Assembly: GCA_951799405.1 (NCBI GenBank)
Contig: OX637350.1
Coordinates: forward strand, 10,277,852 to 10,341,851
Source: Agapetus fuscipes
Lineage: Eukaryota; Arthropoda; Insecta; Trichoptera; Glossosomatidae
Length of the DNA stretch: 64,000 nt
Reading direction: 5' to 3'
Shown: positions 42,722-53,794 of the stretch, in pieces
Position numbering within the stretch: the stretch's first letter is position 1
Layout: every line of letters begins with the position of its first letter
Translations under genes and position numbers: made by a program
The notes under the pieces: generated by a model
Databases searched by the model: none
What the model was told of the DNA's origin: nothing
What the model saw: only the letters and a program-made list of their open reading frames with translations

Positions 42722-43160
42722 AAACTGTAACTGTAACTGTAACTCTGTCGCCATTCCGCTAGGGGTGGCCAGAGCCTCTACAGAGTTGCCTCCATTTTTT
42801 CCTATCTTGACATACCTCTTTTAATTCCTTCATATCCATCACCTTTTTCATGCATTTTCTTCTTTTACGCTCACTTTGTATATCCCATTCTTTCACAATC
42901 TCCACAATCTGATCACTCCATACTTTTCTCGGTCGTCCTTTCCCTCTTTTTCCTTTCACACTTTCTTTGTATACATACTTTGTCAGTCTATCATCATTCA
43001 TTCTTTCCACATGCCTAAACCATCTCATCACATTCTTTTGTACTTTAACTTTCACATCCTCTTTCAAATTACATTCTTTTTTTACCCATTCATTCCTAAC
43101 TCTATCCCTCAAAGTTTTTCCTGTCATACTTCTCAAATGCTTCATTTCTACCGTACATAG
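42722..43160 (-). mobile_element. RTE-like LINE, short-UTR type, 5'-truncated
   Basis: A minus-strand reverse-transcriptase C-terminus followed within about 30 bp of its stop by the tail, read as (TAACTG)n at 42727-42744 on the + strand. It lacks the family A UTR, although its protein end resembles that of the 12.8-kb LINE. Confidence 0.82.
42759..43145 (-). pseudogene. RTE-like reverse transcriptase C-terminus
   Basis: 128 open codons: MKHLRSMTGKTLRDRVRNEW, then VMRWFRHVERMNDDRLTK, GKRGKGRPRKVWSDQI and a basic tail ending LCRGSGHP. It covers only the region after the polymerase palm; catalytic residues are absent through 5' truncation. It is homologous to residues 220-352 of the copy at 12801-13859 but clearly a different subfamily. 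Confidence 0.85.
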
Positions 43161-43470
43161 GTACTTTACTCATAAACTGTGATTATTTATTATTGTTTTA
43201 ATAATAATTGATGGAAAAAATAAGTTTTTTTACACATTTTTTTAAATTTATTTATTGTTAAACACTATTATAGTTCACAATTATGTTCCTACGGAAATTT
43301 TAAAATTGTTTCAGATAACACAATAATCGAATACATTTTGAACTTTTTTAAGTAACTTAATCCCTATTAAAAGCTGCAGCAAAATACGAAGCCTATAGAA
43401 TACAACATACTATGATGCTGTTGTTCTTTATTTTCAGTGAGTACAAGAATCCTGAATTATAATAATATGA

Positions 43471-43730
43471 TCTATAATAATCTATAATCTAAGTTGCAAA
43501 GATATATTTACATTTAAAGCTCATATCAAATGCATGCCCACAAATAAACACGTGTAGTTCGCGTTTACAAATGCTGAATGTGTACTTACAAATAAAATCC
43601 AAACCTCAAATGAACATAAGCCCTACAACTTTTGCCGACCTTCCCTGACACAGGGGTGACATTGGCAAAGTGAACCATTTTTTTCAGTATGGGTGGTCAG
43701 TCTCATACCAACCTGTAAGTCAAGGAATAA
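43471..43730 (-). repeat. LINE 3' UTR repeat (family A), full unit
   Basis: Reverse copy from the tail AATCTATAATCTAAGTTGCA to the start word TGTAAGTCAAGGAAT. One of the best-preserved copies. Confidence 0.9.
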
Positions 43731-43880
43731 AAATGATGATGATTTGAAATAATTTTCAATATAAATAAAAGCATAGTTAATGTAAATTGTCTCAAATAAA
43801 TAAATTTGCGGATGTTTGCAAATACATTAATCCCCATAAGCGGCTCATAAACAGGACTGTCACTCGCAGTTATCGGGGGA

Positions 43881-43944
43881 TGAATCCCGGTCCCTCCAGA
43901 GGAGAGAATCCCGGACTGAGGGGAGGAATCCCGGACTGAGGGGA
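43881..43944. repeat. Short ~20-bp tandem repeat, GC-rich
   Basis: Three units of GAATCCCGGACTGAGGGGAG-like sequence, the last two nearly identical, inside a GC-richer block (43860-44110) of unknown nature. Confidence 0.7.
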
Positions 43945-44159
43945 TATCAGCAACAGTTATTTAATCACCGCGCCCCCCTGGGGGAGGTGGCGCGTGCCCG
44001 ACTAATAACTCAAAAGAGGGAGGAAATAAAGAACCCTAGAGATATTCCACTGTTGAACAAACTCTCAGATATTGCCGGGATTCACGGAGGGAGGGAAGAG
44101 TAACAAGGCCTTGGATCTTGTTAATCATCGAGGGGAAATCTACCGTTTTAATTTTCAAG

Positions 44160-44235
44160 ATGATGATGATGATGAGTTGATGATTTCTTTATAGCGCCGT
44201 TTCGTGGTGGAGTGGCTACATCACGAAAGCTCTAT
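44160..44235 (-). repeat. Repeat E with (GAT)n tract
   Basis: GATGATGATGATGATGAG, then TTTATAGCGCCGTTTCGTGG, the inverse of the arrangement at 38170-38247. Confidence 0.6.
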
Positions 44236-44393
44236 TTGATCATCAATAATAAGCATCAAGATCTCTTTGTTGTGTGGCGTTCGAGGATGAACCACTCATC
44301 CTTGATCGTCATTTGCCTCATACTAAGTGTGTCTCCTAGATAAATTGACTACGACACCAGCGAAACTTCGAGAAAGACCATCAAGAATGACAG

Positions 44394-44720
44394 ATGATGC
44401 GTATCTGTACCAACGCGAAGCTGAGATCCATATTTCAAGAGTTAAATATCGTGTCAGTAATTAAATCAAGAAGACTAGAGTGGGCAGGACTTGTAGTACA
44501 GTACGTGCGGATGACTCCAGGATATTCAGAAATGTCTAGAATGGTGTCCCTTCCAGTGCCAGACCACTTAAACGTCCCAAGGTACGGTCAGCAGACAATC
44601 CTGGGAGAAAGCGGACCATGGAGGGATGCGGCACAAACCAGAACCAGAAAGTTCTGGACGATTGTGGTGCGGGAAGTCCTGAGCCTTCAAGGCTTGTTAG
44701 CCAGATTAAGTAAGTAGCTA
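44394..44720 (+). mobile_element. LINE reverse-transcriptase C-terminal remnant
   Basis: The open frame reads MRICTNAKLRSIFQELNIVS, then IKSRRLEWAGLV. This is the RIRTN...L...I..RRL.WAGH order found before the GRP-rich tail of many insect LINE enzymes. The rest is shifted in frame (GPWRDAAQTRTRKFW). Confidence 0.7.
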
Positions 44721-44803
44721 ATTATTTAAACTGTTTTATAAGTACTTACTTTACTTTGCGTATGGCCGGCAAGCACAGCAAATCACTTGGCCGTTGGGCC
44801 GCG

Positions 44804-44994
44804 TCAGAGGCGAAGGTCTAAGCCCTCCATCCACTTCACTGCTCCTGGCGTGGCCTCGTGGAGGTCCTTCAGGCCAGGAGGGTGTCTTCTGATGGGGCAC
44901 TCCTCCACTATGTGCCGGACAGTCTGGTTCTCCGCCCCACAGTCACACCCTGGAGATGGAGCTAATCCCCATCTATGGAGCAAGAAGTTGCAGT
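44804..44994 (-). mobile_element. LINE C-terminal zinc-knuckle fragment
   Basis: The minus strand is open for about 63 codons: NCNFLLHRWGLAPSPG, CDCGAENQTVRHIVEECP, then GAVKWMEGLDLRL and a stop. The C-x-C...H...C knuckle is intact. It has the same family and the same endpoint as 22476-22613. Confidence 0.78.
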
Positions 44995-44995
44995 T

Positions 44996-46365
44996 GTTTT
45001 ATAAGTGCTACATTGATACACAAATATCAATATAAAAACAAAAAGTAGTTCAGAAGATGTTGACGATTTCACAACAGATACAAAATATGTAGATGTGGGA
45101 GTAGATTAGGAATCATCTCACCCTTATAGTTTCGTCGCCCCTGATTCCATCCCCTGTGACGTGACAATGCCGCATGGAGATCACACGCACCGAGACACTG
45201 GCGGGGTGTGGGACAGTGGGTAGAGCGGTGACGCGTATGGTAATGAATGCCAATTCACTGGCTAATGAAAACACCAGATAACTACCGAGCACATCAAACG
45301 TGGAGCTCTGCTGCAGGCAGGACACAAGCAGGCGCGTGCGATGTGTAGAGGCATTTCAGAATAAAAAAATGTATTCTTTAAGAAACATCACAAATTAATC
45401 AGAATTGAAACAAAAACTCAACTTAAACCATAAATTTCCCAAAATAATTCATTCTTTTCTACTCCTAATCTTTTCTGTCTCAGTAAAATAAAAAACGTAA
45501 AAGCTCTGAAGAAATTTGGCCCCAAAAACAAACAGGAACACACTTTTTTAAAGGTCTACGATACTCTTTAGAGTGCCGCAGAAGTGTGGAGGGGGTGGTT
45601 GATGTCCTGATCCTTTGTAGCAAGAGTGTTAACGGCATAATGCTGTGTTGTGTGTTGCGTTGCCTTTGTTTTGAGACTGAAAAGTAATGACGTCAGATAT
45701 TGAAATTAAATAGACCAGGACATGTGGGGGAAAGAAACGATTAGTTTAGCAAAGGAGTGAGTTGTGAAAACATTACTTTTGACGTCGACTGTCAAGGAGT
45801 AAAGGAGATCCAAGATCACAAGTTGCCCTCGTAACGAGTTTTTATTTCTTAATACTAATTCCACTTTCAGCTTCATTGATTCAAAGGAGATCTGTAAATG
45901 TATTTTTTTTCTGTATTTTTAGATGCTATTGAGCAGTCTGTCGTCCGCCTCCACCCTAACAGCATCACTCTGTATTTACCGATCTTCAAAGGCAGATGGG
46001 GGACAGGACACGCAGTATACACATTTCATTTCAAACTCAACCATAGCGTTAACCAAAAGTTTTATCGAAACAAAAATAGCGCCTCTGGTTAGCGTATTGG
46101 TTTTGATACATTTTTAGTAAACGCGCGTGTGTTGTGTAGTTGAAGGGACAGAGAACTGCCTGCAGACGGCTCACTCGATAAAATCTCCATATTAACTGCG
46201 CCATAAGCTACGTTATGTTTGTTTAATAAATGCCCAATGGCTTTTTTATTGGACATGAGATTTTTTTCCGATAATATAAAATACCAATAACATTAACATA
46301 TCTCTGGGAGATCTTACTCCTCAACTAGATGCTATACAAGTACAAGTTCTTACTAGATAAGGCAG
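44996..46365. other. No gene; noncoding
   Basis: 45100-45360 is GC-richer and repeat-poor, a candidate regulatory block. A family-D motif lies within 45960-46085 (TTTCAAACTCAACCATAGCG). No coding sequence was recognised. Confidence 0.35.
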
Positions 46366-46475
46366 TGTATGTTCATGTGAGGTTTGGTTTATTTTGTAAG
46401 TACACACGCAGCATGTGTAAGCGCAAACTTACATGTGCCTGCTTGTGGCAATGATTTCAGTATGAGCCTTAAATT
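46366..46475 (+). repeat. LINE 3' UTR repeat (family A), middle fragment
   Basis: TGTTCATGTGAGGTTTGGTT through ACTTACATGTGCCTGCTTGT only; both ends are missing. Confidence 0.8.
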
Positions 46476-46930
46476 TCAGTACATTGACACCTTCCAATTG
46501 CAACTGAATAAGGACATATGAAGCTAAAATAGATTTCTTAGATAAATGCACCGTTTTTTTTCATATTTTTTACGAGTATGAAAATCCATTTCATACAAAA
46601 ATATGAAAATCCTGTATTTAAGAAGTTTTTCATCCGTAGTAGTTCTTACTATGAGAAGTTACTCCCAATAAATTCTTTTATCCACGATTTCTCAAATCAG
46701 TGAAGCAGTAGGTACTTATTCAGTTTAACCTTTACGGTGGCGATGTCTTTGCTACTTAGATTATAGATTTCCTTTAATATCTGTCGCATAAGAATAATTT
46801 ATTCATCTTCTTAATGATCCAGAAAGGCGCCATGCCATTTTTTTGGCCAGATATCGGTCAGTTTCCTGGCGTGGCCGTGTCAGTTTCAGGATAGAGTTTC
46901 CACGGCGTGCCGCGCAGCTAATGGCACGTG

Positions 46931-46984
46931 GCCTATTTGGCCTATTTGGCCTTTTTTGCCTACTTAGCCTATATTGCCTTTCGA
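46931..46984. repeat. 9-bp tandem repeat, six copies
   Basis: GCCTATTTG, GCCTATTTG, GCCTTTTTT, GCCTACTTA, GCCTATATT, GCCTTTCGA in register. The period is a multiple of three, so it stays open in both directions, but nothing suggests it is coding. Confidence 0.82.
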
Positions 46985-47372
46985 AGCGGCGAACCGTGAC
47001 AAAGGACTCTGTGGGCGGGGAACAGGATATCTTGTTCATGCTTAACACAAACTTACACAGCTTTTGCGTACTATTAGCTATAGTAAATCACTTTTTTTAT
47101 TTCCAAAAAAAAAATCATGTATGCCAAAAATATATCAAGGTCACGATTAGGGAAAAGTCAAAGATATAAAATTTTGAAAAGTTTACTTTTTTCGTTAGGG
47201 CAAAGGTTAACTGACATTTTGTTATTGGTTTCTAAATACCTAAGTTACATAGACGTGTGACATTTTCCCTTCAAGGAAAGTTATATTTGGAACAACTTTC
47301 CGTGGTGAAATGTTATCTTTTTTACGAAAATCGGAAAAAATGAGTTCGTGAATAATATCTAGAAAAAGAAAT

Positions 47373-47635
47373 ATTAGGATGATTTATTTGGTGAGCGCTG
47401 TTGTAGTGCAAATCAGACTTCAAGAGCCCTTTGCGAGCTTGGTCTTCACTATATAAAGTGAGAATTACTCATTTAAGACCCATAAGTTCTACAGTTAGAT
47501 ATATCTTTGGTGATCCGTCTTTCGTCAAGTCATGCAGTTTTCAACCCAACGAATATTTTTTTGTCCTCCCCTGGGAAGCGTATTCACGACCCTCCTATTA
47601 AGAGTACGTAGCGTTAACCACTAGTCTACGGACCG
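47373..47635 (-). repeat. SINE-B copy, diverged
   Basis: Reverse copy: TTATTTGGTGAGCGCTGTTG, GCGAGCTTGGTCTTCACTAT, an eroded B box (GGAAGCGTATTCACGACC), and GTTAACCACTAGTCTACGG at the head. Confidence 0.82.
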
Positions 47636-48101
47636 ACTAAGTAACAGCTTACTTTATTAGTTAACTAGTTGTGATTGTGGGAGGGCTGCAACCCGATCCT
47701 CTACATCTGCTTCAGAACCTACCCCAAGTATAAAACTTTACAGTAGCGTTCACCAAATAATGCATGGAAACCAAAACGCTCTCTAGAAGTGTTCTTAACA
47801 TTTTTTTTAAAACCCTGTGATTGAGTAAACACGTGATATTTTGTACTTAGGGTTCGGCACGAGCTGCTAATGATGATTTACACCTTCTATCATTAAGGAC
47901 TGATGACACAAATACCTCATTACATGAGTTGTACCTTGTGATAGGCGGTTAGACTGTGGCACACAAGACAGTCATATGACTTTACTCCAAAGCAGTGATT
48001 ATCAAAGCTTTCTTTTATATCTCTTACCAACGAGTTCAATATTGTCGGTATAAATATGCGTTGCAATTACAATAAGATGCTGTATAGATACTAACATTGA
48101 C

Positions 48102-48365
48102 CCGTCCTTAGTCCAGTGGGTGGTGCTTCGGATTACATAGTACCTAAATGGATTCGATTCCCGGCGGAGCATAAAAAAATATATCAATTATATTTTCAAA
48201 TACGCCCTTCGTTTCGTTGAAAAATTCATGTAGGTACCTTTACCAAAGGTCAATCCAATCTTACAGCAATTAGGTCTTGCTTGAGAATTGGCGCTTTATA
48301 TAGCGCCGACAAATCTCTTGAGGTTTGATTCACACAAGAACATCGCTCAACAAAAAAATCATACT
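48102..48365 (+). repeat. SINE-B copy
   Basis: Forward copy: CCGTCCTTAGTCCAGTGGGT, B box GGATTCGATTCCCGGCGG, then GAGCATAAAAAAATATATC and a 3' end ATCGCTCAACAAAAAAATCA. Confidence 0.85.
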
Positions 48366-48394
48366 TATATTATTATTATTATGATGGCATTTAG

Positions 48395-48450
48395 GTGGTC
48401 TGATTGATCGATAGCCAGGGTTCGATTTCGCCGAGGGTGTCAGATATAGG
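48395..48450 (+). repeat. tRNA-like SINE head scrap
   Basis: GATCGATAGCCAGGGTTCGA then TTTCGCCGAGGGTGTCAG is the B-box half of a SINE-C-like head. It runs into unrelated GC-rich sequence and a family A fragment. Confidence 0.4.
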
Positions 48451-48492
48451 CATGGATTACGGGCGGATCGAGCGGGGCCCCCGATTCCAAGG

Positions 48493-48587
48493 ACCGACCT
48501 TCCCTGAAACAGGGGTGACATTGGCAAAGTGAACCATTTTTTACAGTGTGGGTGTTCAGCCTCATAACATCTCTAAGTCAAGAAAAA
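48493..48587 (-). repeat. LINE 3' UTR repeat (family A), 5' part
   Basis: Reverse fragment from GACCTTCCCTGAAACAGGGG to CTCTAAGTCAAGAAA. The tail half is missing. Confidence 0.85.
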
Positions 48588-48751
48588 TCCACGACCTTTA
48601 TTTTACCACGAAAAAAAAAATTAAAAAATATAAAAGCATAATTAATATATTTGTGAGTGTTCTAAGAAAACTCAAGTTTTGAAATCTGTAGCGCGACACA
48701 TTTGCTGTATTTCCGTATGGTACATTTGGTATTTTTGTGTGTGGGGCGTTT

Positions 48752-48833
48752 GAGGTGGGCGGATTGTTTGCCCACGTGTCCCGCCTCCCTCCAGTGGGCG
48801 GGGCTGACCACGTGGCCATCTGCCGCCCACCTC
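48752..48833. repeat. GC-rich imperfect palindrome with GC and E boxes
   Basis: GAGGTGGGCGG (48752) is matched exactly in inverse by CCGCCCACCTC (48823-48833). Inside, CCCACGTG and CCACGTGG are placed symmetrically, as are CCCGCC and GGGCGGGGC. The 82-bp block stands out in AT-rich DNA. Confidence 0.7.
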
Positions 48834-49004
48834 CCCACATTCCATCATCATCATCATCACTGCTGGATTATTATTTACAGATTAAATTATTCATTGTATT
48901 TGACTTTCTCCAGTTTTTAATCGATAAATGCAATTAAAAATCTTGTTGGCGGGTATATTTACTAAATTAAAATGTTAACAGCTATCTTTAAATTTGTACT
49001 AAAT

Positions 49005-49265
49005 CTAAATCTACTTAAATCTAAGCTGCAAGGATATGTATCATTTGAGATTCATATAAAATGCATTATCACAAGCAGACACGCATAATTTCGCGCTCAC
49101 ACATGCCGCATGTAGACCTACAATATAAAAAAAACCCAATTCTCAAATGGACATAAGCCCTGCAACTCTTGCCGACCTTCCCTGAGACAGGGGTGACATT
49201 GGCAAAGTGAACCATTTTTTACAGTATGGGTGGTCAGCCTCATACCAACCTATAAGTCAAGGAAT
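49005..49265 (-). repeat. LINE 3' UTR repeat (family A), full unit
   Basis: Reverse copy from the tail AATCTACTTAAATCTAAGCT to ATAAGTCAAGGAATAC, with the TTTCGCGCTCACACATGCCG variant. Confidence 0.9.
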
Positions 49266-49642
49266 ACAAGCAAATAATTACTTACATTAATTAATTTATA
49301 TCATTTGTACAAGTCTCCATAAAACAGCTTGCGCTTTATTAAAGCAGGATCTATGAAACTATATATTCAGTCACTTGAAATAATAATGGACATAAATTTT
49401 GATGAAAAAAATGGTCTGTGATTGGAACTAGGGTTCTTAGCAACCAATAAGAAAATATTATTTAGCCTTCGCCTAGCAATCCGGTCGTGTGACGTCAAAG
49501 TTTTATCTACGTTAATTAGTGTGCGGACTTACAGCGTCCGATGGCAAAGTTGAGAAAATGTGCTCTTTTTCCGATTAAGGTTTGAAAACAAACGTGGTTT
49601 TCTTGAGAAAAATATAAATATTACAAAAAATTAAAAACATTT

Positions 49643-49915
49643 GGAGGATTTGTTTGGTGAACGCTGTTTTTGTGTGAATCACACCTCAAGAGCCCTCTGC
49701 GAGCTTGGTCGTTGCTATAGAAAGCGCCAATTCTCAAGACAAATCCAGTTTCTATAAGGCCAGATGGACCCTTGGTGACCGGTCTTTGATAAAGGAATAT
49801 AAACTTTTCAACCCATCGGAGAGCATATTTGAAAATCTAAATGATTTAATTTTGTATGCCCCGCCGGGAATCGAGCCCCCGCCCTTCGCGTACACCACTA
49901 CACTACGGACCGGTC
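49643..49915 (-). repeat. SINE-B copy
   Basis: Reverse copy: GATTTGTTTGGTGAACGCTG, CCTCTGCGAGCTTGGTCGTT, B box region GGGAATCGAGCCCCCGCCC, and ACTACACTACGGACCGGTC at the head. Confidence 0.9.
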
Positions 49916-50024
49916 GTGAATGTAGTTTTTGCCTTATTCATTGACAAAATAAAATCTGACCTTTCTGGAATAGGGAATGAAGCATCATAGATTTGAACAC
50001 AACCATTTTGGAAAATATAGTTGT

Positions 50025-50165
50025 GATGATGGAGACAAAGGGACGAAGGACAGTGGGAAGACCCAGATAAAAGGGGCTGGACGGAGTGGTAGGAGTACAA
50101 TATGAGACTAAAAGAAGATGGTGTTAGACAGGCAGCGGTGGCTGCGATTGATCAAAAAGGCCAAA
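50025..50165 (+). mobile_element. LINE C-terminal remnant
   Basis: AGGACAGTGGGAAGACCCAG reads RTVGRPR. In a second frame, ATGAGACTAAAAGAAGATGG begins a MRLKEDGVRQAAVAAIDQKG peptide, the usual GRP...GV...A.D sequence at the end of some LINE enzymes. A relative lies at 59040-59165. Confidence 0.5.
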
Positions 50166-50736
50166 CTCTACTCCGGTGTGTCGCGCCATTGATGATCAAA
50201 TTAAAAAAAAAACAATAGTACGATACCTACCTACAAGCAGTTAAAATTCAAAAGTGAAAGAAAATTAAACAATCCAATTAAAAAAGTAACGCCTCCAAAT
50301 AAAAAACAAAGTAAATAATATTTTCGTTAATTCTTCAATTAAAATTGATTGTTTTTGTGGTTCTTACTGAAAGGCTGTTTTATTGATGTTCGAGCATGCG
50401 CACTCATGCTTGGGGTGGGTTTATCAGAAAAGTCAGTGGAACGGATGATTCGATTTGTTTTTATTCGTGCCCGAATATTCACTTATCCGTGAACGGAAAA
50501 CAATGTGTGAATAAGTGGTCTTTGTGCTATCCGTGCGACAACCGTTTAATTAATTAATATTTTGTGTAAACAAATAGATTGAATTAGGAACGCCATTGTA
50601 GAAAAACAAAAGAGCGCGACGTGAACAAAAAAACGCAAGGAAACAGCTGACAATTAAATTTTAATTTGAGGGTCTTTTGAACCCATAGGTATGCATGAAT
50701 TTATTTCGAAATAAAAAAAATAGAAAGTATGTTTTA
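50166..50736. other. No gene; AT-rich noncoding
   Basis: No repeat family or coding sequence was recognised. Confidence 0.35.
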
Positions 50737-50960
50737 AGTCCGGTCGATAGCTCAGTTTGCAGAATGCTTGCATTGTCGACAGCTCGTGTTCGAATCAAAC
50801 CGAGGGTATCAGAAACACTTTCCCATATCGGTGTTTATTTCAAACCCAAAATAAAATGCCGACAAGGTTTACTCAGCTTCACAAGAAATGAGTACCAGCC
50901 CCCACGTTCGCTGGGAAACCCCCACTTCAACTGAAGTTGTTGGCGCAACTTCGGCTCCCT
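50737..50960 (+). repeat. SINE-C (tRNA-like) full copy
   Basis: The head CCGGTCGATAGCTCAGTTTG is a good A box, and GCTCGTGTTCGAATCAAACC contains a B box. The body holds AAGGTTTACTCAGCTTCACA and CCCACTTCAACTGAAGTTG. This copy shows the tRNA relationship best. Confidence 0.78.
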
Positions 50961-51531
50961 TACCTGTAAAAATAAATAAGTTTCTCTCGTCACATGCAAC
51001 AAAAAATGGATTTTATTTTGTGCCCAAACTTTGTAAGAAAAAGGACGCCTCGTTCCTAAAGTTCCTAAAGAAAAAGAAAGTAATTATTCTAAAATAAAGT
51101 AAAAAGTGTAGAAAAATAACACATACGCTGAGTTTTTCCTAGTTTCTACTTATAAAATAAATATAAGCATATGTACAATACGAAAAGCTTCGAGCCACAT
51201 CTAAAAGCTCTACGAGGTGTGAGCACTGCCATCTTTCGAAAGAGACTCAAACTAAAAATAACATTTATTTGACATCTTGTTGCTAAATGATAAAAATAAA
51301 TGTAACAGATACATTTTGTTGTCAAATATTACGCGTATTTTAATAAAAAAAATAGTTTTTTGCTAAAATGCAGTTATTTTATATATTTATTTACACAAAA
51401 ACTGTTACATTTATTATTTATTGTTACAGAGCGAGCTTTCTAAGTTCCCGTCGCAAGCTTTGGCGGCAGCACTGTACGGTGAAGTCTAAAATAACATTAT
51501 TGCCTAAATTAAATAAATTAAATTGGTCATG
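50961..51531. other. No gene; AT-rich noncoding
   Basis: Nothing recognisable besides short chance frames. Confidence 0.35.
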
Positions 51532-51803
51532 TTCCTTGACTTATAGGTTGGTATGCGGCTGACCACCCATACTGTAAAAAAATGGTTCACTTTGCCAATG
51601 TCACCCCTGTCTCAGGGAAGGACGGCAAGAGTTGCAGGGCTTATGTTCATTTGAGATGGGTTCTTATAATGTAGGTCCACATGCGGCATGTGTTAACGCG
51701 AAATTATACATGTCTGCTTGTGGGAATGCATTTGATATAAATCTTAAATGGTATATATTGTATTATATATCCTTGCAGCTTAGATTAGATTAGATTAGAT
51801 TAG
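51532..51803 (+). repeat. LINE 3' UTR repeat (family A), full unit
   Basis: Starts TTCCTTGACTTATAGGTTGG and ends with four copies of TTAGA-type tail (TTAGATTAGATTAGATTAGA). A good reference copy for the family. Confidence 0.92.
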
Positions 51804-52066
51804 GTCAAATAAAGTAATGCCAATCGAAATGAATAGTGAAAAATATTTTATTGTTGTAAAAAATATAATAAATACCTACACGGTCACTTTTTTAATGCAT
51901 ATTCTTCGTTCAGAGTTATTTTTAATTTTGAAGGACCTTTTAATTAATTGAATATTTATGGAACATTTATGGAAAGTCTGAAATGAAGATCCTCAAGTGT
52001 AGCTTCATATACCTAAGCAACATATAAAATATTTTTTTCGCTTTTAAATAAAAATAAATACACAGA

Positions 52067-52345
52067 TGATTTGTTTGGTGAGCGCTGTTTTTGTGTGAAT
52101 CACACCTCAAGAGCCCTCTGCGAGTTTGGTCGTCGCTGTACTCAAGCAAGTCCCGATTTCTGCAAGGCCGGATGGACCATTGGGGACTGATCTATAGTAA
52201 AACTATAAATTATTTTTTTAACCCAGTAAAGACCATATTTTGAAAGTAAAATGATATTTATTAGTGCTCCACTGGGAATCAAGCTCATGACCTTCCGATT
52301 ACGAGTCCATAGAGTAGGTATAACACTAGACTACAGACCGGTTGC
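52067..52345 (-). repeat. SINE-B copy
   Basis: Reverse copy: GATTTGTTTGGTGAGCGCTG, GAGTTTGGTCGTCGCTGTAC, TGGGAATCAAGCTCATGACC, and ACACTAGACTACAGACCGGT at the head. A short internal deletion follows the GCTGTACTC word. Confidence 0.88.
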
Positions 52346-53249
52346 ATCCATTTAAGTATCTATTTATTTGTTTTATATTTTTTCAGTTCGACTACAGTAC
52401 ACCGTCTCCTTGATTTCGTCTTTTCAATGCTCTCCAAGATTGCCGTTCAGCCACCCCTTTCTTCCCTTCTTTTTCTTCTTCTTTGTAGCGAATCCCATCA
52501 GAGAGCAGGTGCGCCAGTATCAAGTCGACCTTTCTCCAGTCCGCTATTTTATTATTATTTCACAACGTTTACAAACTTCATTGTTAAATAAGTCATCATT
52601 CTTTCGCTTTATTCGTACACAATTTGATAGCGTTTCCTGTTTTGCAGTTCGCGCGCCATATGGCCGACCGCAACCACTAATTGCTCTGCGGACAATTCAT
52701 TTTACGCGGGAAAAACATCATGAATATTGCTCTATTACCGCCCTACCCCGAGCATAAAGCTTAAAGTAGTAAACGCAACTAAAGAGTTTTGGTAAAATTG
52801 TACGAAAACTAAAAAGGTGCATGTGTTATGATTGTTTTAGTTTCCATACAACGCAATGGTAGAGTTTAACCCTCCGTCGGTCGCAACATTTTGTCATCTT
52901 CTTTTGGGTGTCATGTAGCAAAAATTCACAGTTTAATTTGTATAATACTCCTATTCCCTTCGTGATTTCTGTATTTTTTAAGGATCTGGATTCAAGAAGT
53001 AAAACATATTTTGATAGTAGGTATATTTTTCTCATTGATTTTTAAGACTAAATTTAAAAACTATATTTTTTTTACGCTCATTCTTCTTCTAAAAATGAAT
53101 GCTGGCCTAATGGCTAGAATAAAATACAAAAAAACTACAGAATCAGTTCAGTCTTATTACATATATGTACCTACTATAGTACTAAGATCACTCCTCTTCG
53201 GATTCGTTGAAATAAGGCTCTCCAAAAATCTCAGAATGATGGATGACCA
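52346..53249. other. No gene; includes a repeat-poor block
   Basis: 52370-52730 is open for 129 codons on the + strand, but the translation has no recognisable domain. The GC-balanced sequence (GTTCGCGCGCCATATGGCCG and around) may be regulatory. A family-D motif lies at 52735-52850. Confidence 0.3.
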
Positions 53250-53490
53250 TTGACCACGCATACTGTAAAAAATGGTTCACTTTGCCAATGTCACCCCTGT
53301 TTCATGAGAGGTCGGCAAAAATGCAGAGCTTATGTTCATTTGAGGTTTGTATTTTAATTTGTAAGTGCACATGCGGCATTTGTAAGCGCGAATTTACACG
53401 TGACTTTTTGTGGGCATGCACGTAATAGAATTTTAAATGTTGAAGTATCTATACAAATTACCTACATTATAGATTACAGATGACAACTTT
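53250..53490 (+). repeat. LINE 3' UTR repeat (family A)
   Basis: Forward copy lacking the first 20 bp, from GACCACGCATACTGTAAAAA to the tail CATTATAGATTACAGATGA. It is in tandem with the next copy. Confidence 0.88.
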
Positions 53491-53540
53491 GTACTCATTA
53501 CGGTCACTTTCTTTATGTACCAATTCTATAGGTGATACCA

Positions 53541-53794
53541 TTCCTTGACTTATAGGTTGGTATGAGGCTGACCACCCATACTGTAAAAAAATGGTTCACT
53601 TTGCCAATGTCACCCCTGTTTCAGGGAATGTCGGCAAGAGTTGCAGGGCTTATGTTCATTTGAGTTTGGATTTTATTTGTAAGTACACAATCAGCATTTG
53701 TAAGCGCGAACTACACGTGTTTGTTTGTGGGCATACATCTGAGAGCTTTAAATGAATATATCCTTGCAACTTAGATTATGGATTATAGATAGAT
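53541..53794 (+). repeat. LINE 3' UTR repeat (family A), full unit
   Basis: Forward copy from TTCCTTGACTTATAGGTTGG to TTAGATTATGGATTATAGAT. Confidence 0.92.

Noticed and set aside
52368..52757. 129-codon + frame as a protein gene
   Set aside because: No recognisable domain. It begins just after a SINE and resembles repeat-poor noncoding sequence; kept only as a candidate regulatory block.
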